From NCBI RefSeq assembly GCF_963676735.1, contig NZ_OY781464.1, forward strand, positions 4,435,001 to 4,499,000: a stretch of DNA of 64,000 bases, written 5' to 3'. This DNA is from an uncultured Draconibacterium sp. GTDB lineage: Bacteria; Bacteroidota; Bacteroidia; Bacteroidales; Prolixibacteraceae. Below, one piece after another: positions 31,093 to 40,337 of the stretch (position 1 is the stretch's first letter; the number at the start of each line of letters is the position of its first letter). The notes under the pieces were generated by a model. It saw only the letters and a program-made list of their open reading frames with translations. It searched no databases and had not been told where the DNA came from. A program made the translations under genes and the position numbers.

Positions 31093-32265
31093 TTAATCGA
31101 TCATCTCGCCAAATTTCACCCACTTTACCTCGTCGTTATAGCCGGCGCTAACTACTGTATCAATAAACTGCATACCGCGGATACCATCTTCAACACCCGG
31201 AAAATCGAGCATTTCGGCTGTAAGTTCATCACCATTTGCCTTGGCCCGAACGGTAAGTGCAAAATTCCGGTAAATATTGGCAAATGCCTCGAGGTAGCCC
31301 TCGGGGTGTCCTCCCGGCGTACGCGTGTTGTGTGCAGCAATAGCTGTATCCATACTTGTTCCAACGCGCATCACCTGCATGGGCTGGTCTACCCATTTTA
31401 ACAGTAAAGTGTTAGGCTCGTGTTGCAACCACTCAAAACCACCTTTTTCGCCATAGGCACGAATTTTCACTCCGTTTTCTTCGCCGGCAGCAATTTGGGT
31501 AGCCATTAAAACGCCCTGTGCTCCGTTATCAAAACGAAGGAAAGCCGCGCCATCGTCGTCAAGCAAACGGTTGGGAACAAACACATTTAAATCGGCACAA
31601 AGCTCGGTTACTTTTAGGCCGGTAATGTATTCGGCCAAATGATGGGCGTGTGTGCCAATATCGCCCATACAGCCGGCTTTACCCGAACGTTTTGGATCGG
31701 TACGCCAGCTGGCCTGTGCATTACCGGTATCTTCCAGTTTTGATGACAGCCAGCCTTGCGGATATTCCACAAATATCTTTCTGATTTTTCCGAAACGGCC
31801 TTCGGTAACCATTTGTTTGGCTTGTTTAACCGCCGGATATCCTGAGTAAGTATGTGTTAAGGCAAAAGTTAAACCGGTTTCATCCAGCTTTTCTTTTAGC
31901 TGCAAAGCTTCATCGAGGGTAAAAGTAATGGGTTTGTCGAGCACTACATTAAACCCCTTGTCCAAAGCTTTCATAGCCGGATCGAAATGCACAAAATTTG
32001 GTGTAACGATCGATACAAAATCCATTCGTTCACCTTCCGGAAGTTGTGCTTCTTTTTCAAACATCTCGTCGTAACTGTCGTAAACGCGGTTTTCAGGCAA
32101 AAAATATTGTTTACCCGATTCTTTTGAAATTTCGGGATTTACGCTGAAGCAGCCACAAACCAGTTCAATTTGGTTATCCATTAAAGCTGCCAGGCGGTGA
32201 ATTGCTCCAATAAATGCATCGGTTCCTCCACCAACCATTCCCATTCGAAGTTTTCGATTCATCAT
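31093..32265 (-). CDS. Gfo/Idh/MocA family oxidoreductase (cytoplasmic)
   Basis: This 390-residue dehydrogenase lacks a signal peptide. The NAD-binding region is 'RMGMVGGGTDAFIGAIHR' near 7-24, the catalytic lysine is in 'NVVLDKPITF' near 109-118, and 'GCMGDIGTHAHHLAEYITG' near 198-216 holds the substrate-side histidine. It probably oxidises a sugar or inositol-like compound at one carbon. The gene is upstream of the epimerase on the same strand; together they look like a catabolic pair. Confidence 0.87.
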   Translation of the reverse strand: MMNRKLRMGMVGGGTDAFIGAIHRLAALMDNQIELVCGCFSVNPEISKESGKQYFLPENRVYDSYDEMFEKEAQLPEGERMDFVSIVTPNFVHFDPAMKALDKGFNVVLDKPITFTLDEALQLKEKLDETGLTFALTHTYSGYPAVKQAKQMVTEGRFGKIRKIFVEYPQGWLSSKLEDTGNAQASWRTDPKRSGKAGCMGDIGTHAHHLAEYITGLKVTELCADLNVFVPNRLLDDDGAAFLRFDNGAQGVLMATQIAAGEENGVKIRAYGEKGGFEWLQHEPNTLLLKWVDQPMQVMRVGTSMDTAIAAHNTRTPGGHPEGYLEAFANIYRNFALTVRAKANGDELTAEMLDFPGVEDGIRGMQFIDTVVSAGYNDEVKWVKFGEMID

Positions 32266-32421
32266 GATTTATTACGTTTTAGTTGATTTAATCTAAAAAT
32301 TTGTTGCCGTTAAAATTAGCAACTCTTTTTTTAGGAAGCAACAAAAACCTGTTTGGAGTTCTGATATGTTCTATTCTGTTTACACCGAATTTACAAAGTG
32401 ATAAAACGCAAAATTAAAAGC

Positions 32422-34803
32422 TTAGAATTCAATAATTATTCCGACTGTTGGCAATACTGTTCCTGATTTACTCTCGATTTGGTTAAGAACGTAGCGTGTT
32501 CCGTTATCAACGGTAATAAAATTCCCATTGGCGTCTTCAGCTCTCACAATAATGTCGTTTTCCTGTGCCTGAAAATTGTACAGGTTTTGGATATCGAGAT
32601 AAAACTTAGCGGTAATTTTGTTGAGGTAATACGATTTATCTACGCGTAAATCCAATTGATGAAAGGGATCAAACCTTTTGGCATTTAACTGGCTGTAATC
32701 GTAATACGGGCCGCCTTGCAAGTCCCAGGCTTCAACCAGGGCCGATTTTTCCAGATCCCACGGCGTATATGGCAGTCCTCCCACAAATCGCCAGCGCGCT
32801 CCAATACGCCAGTTGCGCTTCAAATCTTTTGTGGTGGTTAAAGTAATCAGGTGTTCCGAATCCCAGCTTGAAGGAATATAGGTATCGCTGGCATCTTTAA
32901 ACTCGCTGCGCACCAGCGTATACGACAGGTTAAAATTAAATCCTTTTGTAGCGTTTATTCGGGTTTGAAACTCGGCACCATAGGCCCTTCCTTCCGAAAT
33001 TGAAAGCACTTCTTCATCGCCCACCACACCAAAATCTGCTCCTTTATTGGCTAAACTAATCTGATCGTTAACAGAATACGGATAATCGGAATATCCCTTC
33101 CAAAAAGCCTCGGCCGAGAACAGTACAGCCGATTGAGGCCTGAATTCTATCCCACCAATTAAGTGGTTAACAGCGATGTATTTCAAATTATTTGATTTAT
33201 TTACCAATTCGTCGTTTTCCTTGTATCCAAGCGAAGTGTAGGCCGGCAACTGGTAGTAGCGCCCGGTATTAAAATTAAGGCTCCACTTATCGGTAAGGCT
33301 GTAGGCGGCAGAAAATCGGGGCGAAAACTGGTCGAGCAAATTATTCATGCTTGAAGAATAGTTATTGGCATCAGCACGTACACCAATCGACAGCGCCAGA
33401 CGCTCGTTAAAAACAGACCTGCTGAGTTGCGCAAACAGCCCGTATTTTACCAGGTTTAAATCGGTGTTGTAGCTGACATCCACCGGCTGACCGCCCAAAA
33501 AACGCCGTGTTTGCGTGTTGTTGGTATAAGTAACAAAATCGAGGTTGGCACCAAAATTAAGCTTAAAACCATCCATACGCGAGGTATTTTCGAAACGCAA
33601 TTTGTTTTCCACCTCTTCCGAATTATAATCCAGAATTTTGTTCTCCTCCGAACTTTCGTCGTTTTCAAGGTATTTGTAGGCTCCATTGTTTAAATGGCTA
33701 CGACTTACCACAAATGTTTGGTAGCTATTATCGCGGTAATGTTTATACACTGCTCCCAGGGTGTAAGTCCACTGTTCGTTTACCGGAATCTGGCTCAGAA
33801 TATATTTTTGCTCATCGTCCGGATTCTCAATGTCTTCGTTCAGTTCAAATAAATCGTTGGCACCCAGCCCTATTAATGTCAACTCGTTTCTTTTATCAAA
33901 ACGTGTGCGCACTTTAAATTGCATATCGGTAAAGGTGGGTAAAAAGGGCAGCTCCAGTGCACTAAATAAAAATTGCAGGTAGGATTGCCGCACCGAAAAA
34001 ACAAAATTTGTTTTTTCGCCAATTGGTCCGTCAAGCGTAGCAGCAATTTCAGAGGCACCCAGGGTTCCGCGAAAATTAATTTTGTCTTCGTTCCCATCAA
34101 TCTGGTTAAACTCCATCACGCCACTCAAAGCGTTTCCGCGGTTGGCCGGAAAAGCACCGGAATAATAATTTACTTCGCGAATAAAATCGGCATTAAGTAT
34201 ACCCACCGGCCCTCCGGATGCCCCCTGGGTGGCAAAATGGTTGATGAAAGGAACTTCAACCCCATCAAGGTAAAACCGACTTTCCGACGGGCCACCACCA
34301 CGGATAATAATGTCATTTCGATAGGCCGGAGTAGATTGTACACCGGGAAACGACTGAATAACTTTTGAGATATCACGATTAGCGCCGGGGCTTTTTTCAA
34401 TTTCGCCAATGCCAATTGTTCGCAACGATACCGGACTTTCCACTGTTTTTCTGAAAGGCGAAGCTTTAACCGTTACCTCATCCAGCTCCGACACTGATTT
34501 ATCCATTAAAATTTCGATAAAATGTGTACTGGCATTGTTTACTTCCACTTCGGCCGAAATGGCTTTTTTGTAGCCCACAAAACTGGCTTCAATACGAATA
34601 AATCCCGGGGTTAAATTCCGAAACTCAAAATGACCGTTCTCATCGCTTACCGTACCATTATTTGTGCCCGAAACTAAAATGTTTACAAAGGGCAAAGGTT
34701 CGTTGCTTACCGCGTCAACCACCTTACCGGTTAACGAGGCATTTTGTGCTACAAGAACCGATGACAGTTTTAATATTAGTAATAGTATTATTAATCTCTT
34801 CAT
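32422..34803 (-). CDS. TonB-dependent outer membrane receptor with carboxypeptidase-like domain
   Basis: This 793-residue protein has a signal peptide (1-19), an N-terminal carboxypeptidase-regulatory-like domain (about 22-110; 'GTNNGTVSDENGHFEF'), a plug (about 120-230; 'NDIIIRGGGPSESRFYLDGV', 'VNYYSGAFPANRGNALSGV') and a beta-barrel to the end with a final aromatic residue (IIIEF). It takes up a ligand through the outer membrane with TonB energy. No SusD partner is adjacent, so it is not a standard SusCD pair. The ligand is unknown. Confidence 0.88.
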   Translation of the reverse strand: MKRLIILLLILKLSSVLVAQNASLTGKVVDAVSNEPLPFVNILVSGTNNGTVSDENGHFEFRNLTPGFIRIEASFVGYKKAISAEVEVNNASTHFIEILMDKSVSELDEVTVKASPFRKTVESPVSLRTIGIGEIEKSPGANRDISKVIQSFPGVQSTPAYRNDIIIRGGGPSESRFYLDGVEVPFINHFATQGASGGPVGILNADFIREVNYYSGAFPANRGNALSGVMEFNQIDGNEDKINFRGTLGASEIAATLDGPIGEKTNFVFSVRQSYLQFLFSALELPFLPTFTDMQFKVRTRFDKRNELTLIGLGANDLFELNEDIENPDDEQKYILSQIPVNEQWTYTLGAVYKHYRDNSYQTFVVSRSHLNNGAYKYLENDESSEENKILDYNSEEVENKLRFENTSRMDGFKLNFGANLDFVTYTNNTQTRRFLGGQPVDVSYNTDLNLVKYGLFAQLSRSVFNERLALSIGVRADANNYSSSMNNLLDQFSPRFSAAYSLTDKWSLNFNTGRYYQLPAYTSLGYKENDELVNKSNNLKYIAVNHLIGGIEFRPQSAVLFSAEAFWKGYSDYPYSVNDQISLANKGADFGVVGDEEVLSISEGRAYGAEFQTRINATKGFNFNLSYTLVRSEFKDASDTYIPSSWDSEHLITLTTTKDLKRNWRIGARWRFVGGLPYTPWDLEKSALVEAWDLQGGPYYDYSQLNAKRFDPFHQLDLRVDKSYYLNKITAKFYLDIQNLYNFQAQENDIIVRAEDANGNFITVDNGTRYVLNQIESKSGTVLPTVGIIIEF

Positions 34804-34830
34804 TTCCTGTTCTGTTTAACTTTTGTTTTA

Positions 34831-34838
34831 CAAAGCTA
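34831..34838 (-). promoter_or_regulatory. -7 box candidate of the TonB receptor
   Basis: TAGCTTTG on the minus strand matches TAnnTTTG and lies 28 bases before the start codon. No clear -33 box is visible at the usual distance. Confidence 0.35.
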
Positions 34839-34908
34839 AACAATAACCGGCACTATATGTTGAAAATAATTTTCATTTTTTTATATTCGTCATAGAAAGT
34901 ATCTAAGT

Positions 34909-35364
34909 ATGCGCATAGTTATTCAAAAAGTTAAGGAAGCATCGGTTACGGTTGAAAAAGAAAAAATAGCTGCAATAAAATACGGCTTACTTATTTTGGT
35001 CGGAATTGAAAATGAAGATAATGCTGATGACATTGATTACCTGGTAAAAAAAGCCACCCAGTTACGCATTTTTGATGATGAAAACGGGGTAATGAACCGC
35101 TCGGTAAAAGATGTAAACGGCGAAGTAATTGTAGTTAGCCAGTTTACGCTTCAGGCCTCTACCAAAAAGGGAAACCGCCCCTCATACATTCGTGCTGCCA
35201 AACCTGATTTTTCGGTACCGATGTACGAAAAATTTGTTGCCGCAATTGAAAATGCGCTTGGTAAAAAAGTGGGCACCGGAAAATTTGGTGCAATGATGCA
35301 AGTAGCCTTAATAAACGATGGACCGGTTACCATTGTCATCGACTCGAAACAAAAAGAATTTTAA
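34909..35364 (+). CDS. dtd: D-aminoacyl-tRNA deacylase
   Basis: This 151-residue enzyme is a clear DTD: 'SQFTL' at 77-81 and 'NDGPVT' at 136-141 (the Gly-cisPro site) are present, and length is normal. It removes D-amino acids and glycine from mischarged tRNAs in the cytoplasm, keeping translation stereospecific. It is followed by a MazG-like gene 50 bases later, probably in one transcript. Confidence 0.95.
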   Translation: MRIVIQKVKEASVTVEKEKIAAIKYGLLILVGIENEDNADDIDYLVKKATQLRIFDDENGVMNRSVKDVNGEVIVVSQFTLQASTKKGNRPSYIRAAKPDFSVPMYEKFVAAIENALGKKVGTGKFGAMMQVALINDGPVTIVIDSKQKEF

Positions 35365-35414
35365 AAACCGGCACAACAAAGTTGCCGTAATAAAGAACAA
35401 CCAATAAATACCAA

Positions 35415-35756
35415 ATGACAAACGAGCTTACCTTACCCGAAATACAAAAACAGGTTGATGAGTGGATAAAAACAATTGGTGTGCGCTATTTTAGCGAATT
35501 AACCAACATGGCTATTTTAACTGAAGAGGTTGGCGAACTGGCGCGGATAATGGCACGAAAATTTGGCGACCAGTCGTTTAAAAAATCAGACGAAGAATAT
35601 CAGCTTGCTGATGAAATGGCCGATGTGCTATGGGTATTGGTTTGTTTAGCCAACCAAACCGGTGTTGACCTTAATGAGGCGTTTATAAAAAATATCGAAA
35701 AAAAAACGCGCCGCGACCAGGATCGGCATAAAAACAACGAAAAACTTCAATCTTAA
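35415..35756 (+). CDS. MazG-like nucleotide pyrophosphohydrolase
   Basis: This 113-residue all-helical protein carries the metal-binding 'EEVGELARIMAR' (about 36-47) and 'DEMADVLWVLVCLAN' (about 70-84) motifs of MazG-type NTP pyrophosphatases. It probably hydrolyses damaged or non-canonical nucleoside triphosphates. The single-domain form is shorter than MazG proper. It is next to dtd, another quality-control gene. Confidence 0.87.
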   Translation: MTNELTLPEIQKQVDEWIKTIGVRYFSELTNMAILTEEVGELARIMARKFGDQSFKKSDEEYQLADEMADVLWVLVCLANQTGVDLNEAFIKNIEKKTRRDQDRHKNNEKLQS

Positions 35757-35974
35757 ACTTTACGGCTTCTTTACTTAATAATCTCGTAAAAATCCAAAGC
35801 ACCTCATTTCAAAATCTTACTATTCTCAAATATTAAGCAGTTATAAAACATTTAAGCATAGTGTTTTTCATTGACGAATATCGTGTTCCTAAACCAGAAA
35901 ATTTCCTTATTTTGCTTTTTGAAAGGCAGACAGCAGCTTTTCGAGCTTTAAAAACCAAAATATAAAAGCAAGAA

Positions 35975-36994
35975 ATGGAAAATCTCGATTGGAAAAACCT
36001 GGGGTTTGGATACCGCGACACAGACTATAACGTACGTTGCTATTACCGCAACGGCAAGTGGGGAGAACTGGAAGTAAGCTCATCGAATGTCATTAATATT
36101 CACATGTCGGCAACGGCATTACACTACGGACAAGAAGCTTTTGAAGGGCTAAAAGCATTTAAAGGTAAAGATGGCAAAGTAAGAGTATTTCGTATGGAAG
36201 ATAATGCCAAACGTATGCAGGACTCTGCCGATGGTATTCTGATGCAGCAACCGCCGGTTGAAAAATTTCAGGAAGCGGTGCGCATGGCTGTTAAAATGAA
36301 TGAACGTTTTATTCCGCCATACGAATCGGGAGCTGCGCTTTACATTCGTCCATTGTTAATTGGTACCGGGCCTCAAATTGGTGTTGCTCCTGCCGAAGAG
36401 TACCTGTTTATGGTATTTGTTATGCCCGTTGGCCCTTATTTCCCGGAAGGTTTTAAACCAACCAACCTGGTTATTTACCGTGAGTTCGACCGCGCTGCAC
36501 CACAAGGAACCGGAAAATACAAAGTGGGCGGAAATTACGCAGCCAGCATGAAAGAAGGAAAAAAAGCCAAGAAAAATGGTTTCTCTGCCGTTCTTTACCT
36601 CGATAGTAAAGAAAAAAAATACATTGACGAATGCGGACCGGCTAACTTTTTCGGCATAAAAAACAACACCTATATTACTCCGGAATCGGCCTCGATTTTA
36701 CCATCGATTACCAATAAAAGCCTGATTGTTTTAGCCGAAGATATGGGTTTAAAAGTTGAACGTCGCAAAGTACCATACGAAGAACTGGCTGAATTTGAGG
36801 AAGTAGGCGCCTGCGGTACAGCTGCTGTAATTTCACCCATTAAGGGAGTGTATGATGCTGATAACGACAAATGGTTTAAATACGGCGACCAGCAGGAAGC
36901 CGGCCAGTGGTCGACAAAATTGTACAACAAGCTGCGAGCCATTCAGTACGGCGACGAACCCGATACTCATGGCTGGGTAGAGATTATTGAATAA
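35975..36994 (+). CDS. ilvE: Branched-chain amino acid aminotransferase
   Basis: This 339-residue class IV PLP enzyme resembles the long (eukaryotic-like) BCAT form. The PLP lysine is in 'GKYKVGGNYAASM' (Lys183), and 'ALHYGQEAFEGLKAF' near 48-62 and 'DECGPANFFGI' near 215-225 are typical. It makes or breaks down leucine, isoleucine and valine in the cytoplasm. It is monocistronic with a terminator at 37018-37047. Confidence 0.93.
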   Translation: MENLDWKNLGFGYRDTDYNVRCYYRNGKWGELEVSSSNVINIHMSATALHYGQEAFEGLKAFKGKDGKVRVFRMEDNAKRMQDSADGILMQQPPVEKFQEAVRMAVKMNERFIPPYESGAALYIRPLLIGTGPQIGVAPAEEYLFMVFVMPVGPYFPEGFKPTNLVIYREFDRAAPQGTGKYKVGGNYAASMKEGKKAKKNGFSAVLYLDSKEKKYIDECGPANFFGIKNNTYITPESASILPSITNKSLIVLAEDMGLKVERRKVPYEELAEFEEVGACGTAAVISPIKGVYDADNDKWFKYGDQQEAGQWSTKLYNKLRAIQYGDEPDTHGWVEIIE

Positions 36995-37017
36995 TCAAAA
37001 TAATATTCAGATAAATG

Positions 37018-37047
37018 AAAGCTTCGAAAAAATTCGGAGCTTTTTTT
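37018..37047 (+). terminator. Terminator after ilvE
   Basis: AAAGCTTCGAA at 37018-37028 pairs with TTCGGAGCTTT (37033-37043, one T-G pair) and is followed by a run of T. Confidence 0.8.
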
Positions 37048-37053
37048 ATTTCT

Positions 37054-37092
37054 GCTGTAACTATCCCAAAACTTATCCGTCGTATCATACGA
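37054..37092 (+). promoter_or_regulatory. ECF-type promoter of the sigma factor gene
   Basis: GCTGTAACT at 37054-37062 and CCGTCGTA at 37077-37084 have AAC and CGT separated by 16 bases, the ECF sigma pattern. Nearly the same pair occurs before the outer-membrane gene at 38664-38695. A 13-bp palindrome (TCGTATcATACGA) covers 37080-37092. Confidence 0.65.
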
Positions 37093-37109
37093 ACGAGGTT
37101 CAGAAACAA

Positions 37110-37595
37110 ATGACGATAAACGAATATAACCTTGCTGTAGATAATTACGCCGACCGATTGTATCGCTTTGTGCTAAAAAGCTGTAAAGATGTGCACATGG
37201 CAGAAGACATTGTTCAGGATAGTTATGAAAAACTGTGGAAAAACCACAAAAATGTAGATGGTGCCAAGGCAAAATCGTACCTGTTTACTACCGCTTACCA
37301 CACCATGATTGACCGCCTACGCAAGGAAAAACGATCGTCGTTGGCTGATGACATGAGTTTGCAGGAAGAAGGCTATGAAAACAATTATACCGATTTAAAA
37401 GAAATTTTAAACGAAGCACTAAACAAACTACCCGAAATACAACGGATGGTTGTGTTGCTGCGCGATTACGAGGGATACAATTACAAGGAAATTGGCGAGC
37501 TCACCAATTTAAACGAATCGCAGGTGAAAGTATACATTTACAGGGCGCGTATTTTTCTGAAAAAATACATTGGTAGCATTGAAGCTGTAGCCTAA
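37110..37595 (+). CDS. ECF RNA polymerase sigma factor
   Basis: This 161-residue sigma-70 family protein has region 2 ('MAEDIVQDSYEKLWKNHKNV' near 30-49, 'YLFTTAYHTMIDRLRKEKRS' near 57-76) and region 4 ('VLLRDYEGYNYKEIGELTNL' and 'NESQVKVYIYRARIFLKK'). ATG 37110 is chosen because it leaves the ECF promoter upstream free; an in-frame start at 36987 would put the terminator and promoter inside the gene. It is cotranscribed with a partner anti-sigma gene 10 bases downstream. Confidence 0.88.
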   Translation: MTINEYNLAVDNYADRLYRFVLKSCKDVHMAEDIVQDSYEKLWKNHKNVDGAKAKSYLFTTAYHTMIDRLRKEKRSSLADDMSLQEEGYENNYTDLKEILNEALNKLPEIQRMVVLLRDYEGYNYKEIGELTNLNESQVKVYIYRARIFLKKYIGSIEAVA

Positions 37596-37603
37596 AGGAG
37601 GTG
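37594..37603 (+). promoter_or_regulatory. Unusually strong Shine-Dalgarno sequence
   Basis: AAAGGAGGTG lies a few bases before ATGATG at 37605. Perfect Shine-Dalgarno sites are rare in this window; it may ensure anti-sigma excess over the sigma factor. Confidence 0.7.
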
Positions 37604-37604
37604 G

Positions 37605-38654
37605 ATGATGAAGGAGATTAACAAAACAAATTACGAAGCTTATTTTATTGATTACCTGGAGGGCAATCTCGATAAAGGTATGATTGACAGCTTTCTTGAA
37701 TTCCTAAAACAGCATCCGGAACTGAAAAAAGAACTGGAACTTTACGAGCCCATTTCAATTGCTACTGAAAACGTATCTTTTAAGCAGAAAACAGCACTTT
37801 ATAAAAATAAATTTGATGCCGCAGAAACATTTGATAATGCTGCCATAGCTTTGCTGGAGAATGATATTTCAGAAAGCGAAAAGAAAGCCTTTGCAAACTA
37901 TCTGGCCACTCATCCCGAGAAGAAACAGCAAGCCGCAGCCTTCCGAAAAACCAAGTTAATAGCTGATGATAGTGTTGTTTTTACTCCGAAAAAACGTTTG
38001 TATAAAAAAGCTCCGGGTAGGATAGTTTTACTATGGGCTGGCCGTGTTGCTGCCGTGCTTATTTTAGGACTGGCACTTTTTAACCTGCAAAACCGCAACG
38101 AAAAACCTGAAATTGTAGCAGAAAAACAAGTTGCAGTAATTGAAAAACAGCCCTTTGAAAAAGGAAATCACCCAACAGAAACAGCACCTGGTACTGAAAA
38201 GCAAAGTGCCATTGCGCACACTACTCAGACAAGGGCAGCTAAACAAGTTGAAAAAATTAGCTACATAAAACCTGTGCAAAAACCAGTAATTGAAAGAAAA
38301 GAAACACAGGCAGGTGATTCAGAACTTCTGGCCATTCGGGCAACACTGTTTGTGCCCAACAAACTAAACACCCTTAGTGCTTCTGTTTCAACAAATAAAC
38401 CCGAAGCCACGCTGGCAACCATGTACCTCTCCTACCCAACTGAAAACCCCGATGATGAATGGCTTCTGGCCGATCGGGTAAAAAATAAATTCAACTTAGG
38501 AAATATTTCAAAAGCAGGTCTTAATCTTATTTCAAGCATCTCTGACGACCGCTTTGAGTACGAAACGAACGATAACGGAAAAGTTGTGAATTACACCTAC
38601 GAATCGCGCCTGCTTGCCTTTTCAATTCCGAATAAAAAAGTAAATTCCCAATAA
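37605..38654 (+). CDS. Anti-sigma factor-like membrane protein
   Basis: This 349-residue protein has two similar N-terminal helical units, 'YLEGNLDKGMIDSFLEFLKQ' (about 16-35) and 'LLENDISESEKKAFANYLA' (about 83-101), of the kind found at the start of Bacteroidetes anti-sigma proteins. One transmembrane segment lies at about 145-162. The outer part (165-349) is threonine- and proline-rich. It probably holds the ECF sigma factor at the membrane. It is a partner by position and topology; no zinc-finger motif is present. Confidence 0.72.
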   Translation: MMKEINKTNYEAYFIDYLEGNLDKGMIDSFLEFLKQHPELKKELELYEPISIATENVSFKQKTALYKNKFDAAETFDNAAIALLENDISESEKKAFANYLATHPEKKQQAAAFRKTKLIADDSVVFTPKKRLYKKAPGRIVLLWAGRVAAVLILGLALFNLQNRNEKPEIVAEKQVAVIEKQPFEKGNHPTETAPGTEKQSAIAHTTQTRAAKQVEKISYIKPVQKPVIERKETQAGDSELLAIRATLFVPNKLNTLSASVSTNKPEATLATMYLSYPTENPDDEWLLADRVKNKFNLGNISKAGLNLISSISDDRFEYETNDNGKVVNYTYESRLLAFSIPNKKVNSQ

Positions 38655-38663
38655 TTTATTACC

Positions 38664-38695
38664 GCTGTAACTTTTTGCAAAGGCACACCGTCATA
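38664..38695 (+). promoter_or_regulatory. ECF-type promoter of the outer-membrane protein gene
   Basis: GCTGTAACT at 38664-38672 and CCGTCATA at 38688-38695, with AAC to CGT spacing of 17, match the sigma gene's own promoter in both boxes. This gene is therefore a likely direct target of the ECF factor. Confidence 0.65.
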
Positions 38696-38722
38696 GCTGC
38701 AGAAACATTTAAACAAACAACA

Positions 38723-39658
38723 ATGAAACATTTAGTAATTCTGATTTTATGCTGCGCACTCACCACAAATATTATTGCGCAAACCGATACCACCGAAGTG
38801 AAGGTTCTGAAAAAGAATGTTGTAACAGTTATTGAAGACGACGACAAAGTACAGGTTGCCGTTGGCGAAGGCGTTGAAGTTATTACCGACGACTGGGGCG
38901 ATACAACACATATTCGCGTTGGGCGACGAACCTTTAAAGTAATTGAGGGCAACACCGGAACCTATGTTAAGGTTGAAAAAGATGTCAATCGCCAGAAATG
39001 GTCAGGCCGGTTTAATCCGCACTGGGCCGGCCTGGAAGTAGGCGTAAATATTATGACAAAAACCGATTATTCAATTTATAACGGAGAATTTGATGATTAC
39101 GGTGATTTTCTCGACCTGAACCCGGGTAAATCCTTAACCTGGAATTTAAATATTATGGAATATGCCTTTACCAACGAGCGCAAAACTTTTGGCGTGGTTA
39201 CCGGGCTTGGCTTTAGCTTTAACGACTATGCCTTTAACGACCCCGTAACCGTTGAAAAACAGGATGGTTATGGCATTATGGTACCGCGTTACCTGCCCAA
39301 CGACAGCGAAGGCCGTGGCATAAAAAAATCAAAACTTCATGTAAACTACATTACTGCCCCCTTAATGCTCGAGGTAAAAACCCCGCTTCGTATGGGCAGT
39401 TCGCGTTTATACCTTGCCGGAGGTGTAATTGGTAGTTTGTACCTGGGCTCGCACACCAAATATAAATACTACAAAGGGGGTAAAGAAAAATCAAAAAGCG
39501 GCAACCACATCAACCAATGGAAATACGAATTAACCGGACGAATTGGATTTGGCGATTTCTGTGTTTTTGCCAATTACAGCATGACACCGTTATTTAAAGA
39601 CAGCAAAGGCCCCGAAGGCTATCCGCTAATGATAGGTATCTCTTTCCCGAATATTTAA
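38723..39658 (+). CDS. Outer-membrane beta-barrel protein, probable ECF target
   Basis: This 311-residue protein has a signal peptide (about 1-20, ending 'NIIAQ'), an N-terminal domain of repeated beta strands ('VTVIEDDDKVQVAVGEGVEV') and a C-terminal beta-barrel ending in aromatic 'IGISFPNI'. ATG 38723 gives a proper signal peptide; the upstream ATG at 38675 lies within the ECF promoter. It is of the small outer-membrane porin-like type seen with ECF systems. Function in the envelope is unknown. Confidence 0.78.
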   Translation: MKHLVILILCCALTTNIIAQTDTTEVKVLKKNVVTVIEDDDKVQVAVGEGVEVITDDWGDTTHIRVGRRTFKVIEGNTGTYVKVEKDVNRQKWSGRFNPHWAGLEVGVNIMTKTDYSIYNGEFDDYGDFLDLNPGKSLTWNLNIMEYAFTNERKTFGVVTGLGFSFNDYAFNDPVTVEKQDGYGIMVPRYLPNDSEGRGIKKSKLHVNYITAPLMLEVKTPLRMGSSRLYLAGGVIGSLYLGSHTKYKYYKGGKEKSKSGNHINQWKYELTGRIGFGDFCVFANYSMTPLFKDSKGPEGYPLMIGISFPNI

Positions 39659-39680
39659 AGACAAACAAAATAAATAGTTT

Positions 39681-39708
39681 CCCCGGTAAAAATACCGGGG
39701 ATTTTTTT
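39681..39708 (+). terminator. Terminator after outer-membrane protein gene
   Basis: CCCCGGTA at 39681-39688 pairs with TACCGGGG at 39693-39700 around AAAA, followed by seven T at 39702-39708. Confidence 0.92.
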
Positions 39709-39740
39709 GCATTAATTGTAGCTTAAGGTATTTTTATTTT

Positions 39741-40337
39741 ATGAAATTTTTTGGCGTGTTATGGTTCACCGGATTTCTCCTTTTTTGTTTACAACTAACC
39801 ATTCGGATAGTTTGGTTGAAACGTAAAGGTGTAATCTTAAGTACAAAAAACAAAAGCCTGAAATCTGTTTTAACCACAGGTGCCATTGCCATTTTTTTTC
39901 TGTTGTATTTTTCGGAAGGACTTTTTCACGCTAGTTTACTATCCTTTTCTATTCTGCCGGGTTTCATCCATCAGTTACTTGCAATACCTGCTGCTCTGCA
40001 TTATTTTGGCGCAGTGTTCATTCTTGTTGCTAATGTTATTTTGTTCTTTAGTCTTCTCGCATTCAGGCATTCTTTGCGTTTTGGCCTTCAGCCAAATAAT
40101 TTGGGGAAATTAGTTACCACCGGCATTTTTTCGAAATCACGCAATCCATTCTTTCTTTCTATCAACCTACTGTTTATAGGAAATTGCCTACTGTTTCCAT
40201 CTGCATTTTTTATTGCAGTTGCCGTGCTAACGCTTGTTGTTGTGCACCTGTTTATATTAAAAGAAGAACGATTTATGCGGCAACACTATGGCCTGGAATA
40301 CCAAAAATTTTGTAATCAGGTTAGACGATATTTTTAG
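39741..40337 (+). CDS. ICMT/PEMT-type membrane methyltransferase
   Basis: This 198-residue protein has five or so transmembrane segments and the C-terminal signature 'LVTTGIFSKSRNPFFLSINL' near 131-150 and 'EERFMRQHYGLEYQKFCNQV' near the end, as in isoprenylcysteine carboxyl methyltransferase-like and phospholipid methyltransferases. It uses SAM at the membrane. The substrate is not known. It overlaps the convergent ATPase gene by four bases. Confidence 0.82.
   Translation: MKFFGVLWFTGFLLFCLQLTIRIVWLKRKGVILSTKNKSLKSVLTTGAIAIFFLLYFSEGLFHASLLSFSILPGFIHQLLAIPAALHYFGAVFILVANVILFFSLLAFRHSLRFGLQPNNLGKLVTTGIFSKSRNPFFLSINLLFIGNCLLFPSAFFIAVAVLTLVVVHLFILKEERFMRQHYGLEYQKFCNQVRRYF

Noticed and set aside
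30022..34803. Polysaccharide utilization locus
   Set aside because: The TonB receptor has no SusD neighbour and no glycoside hydrolase is present.
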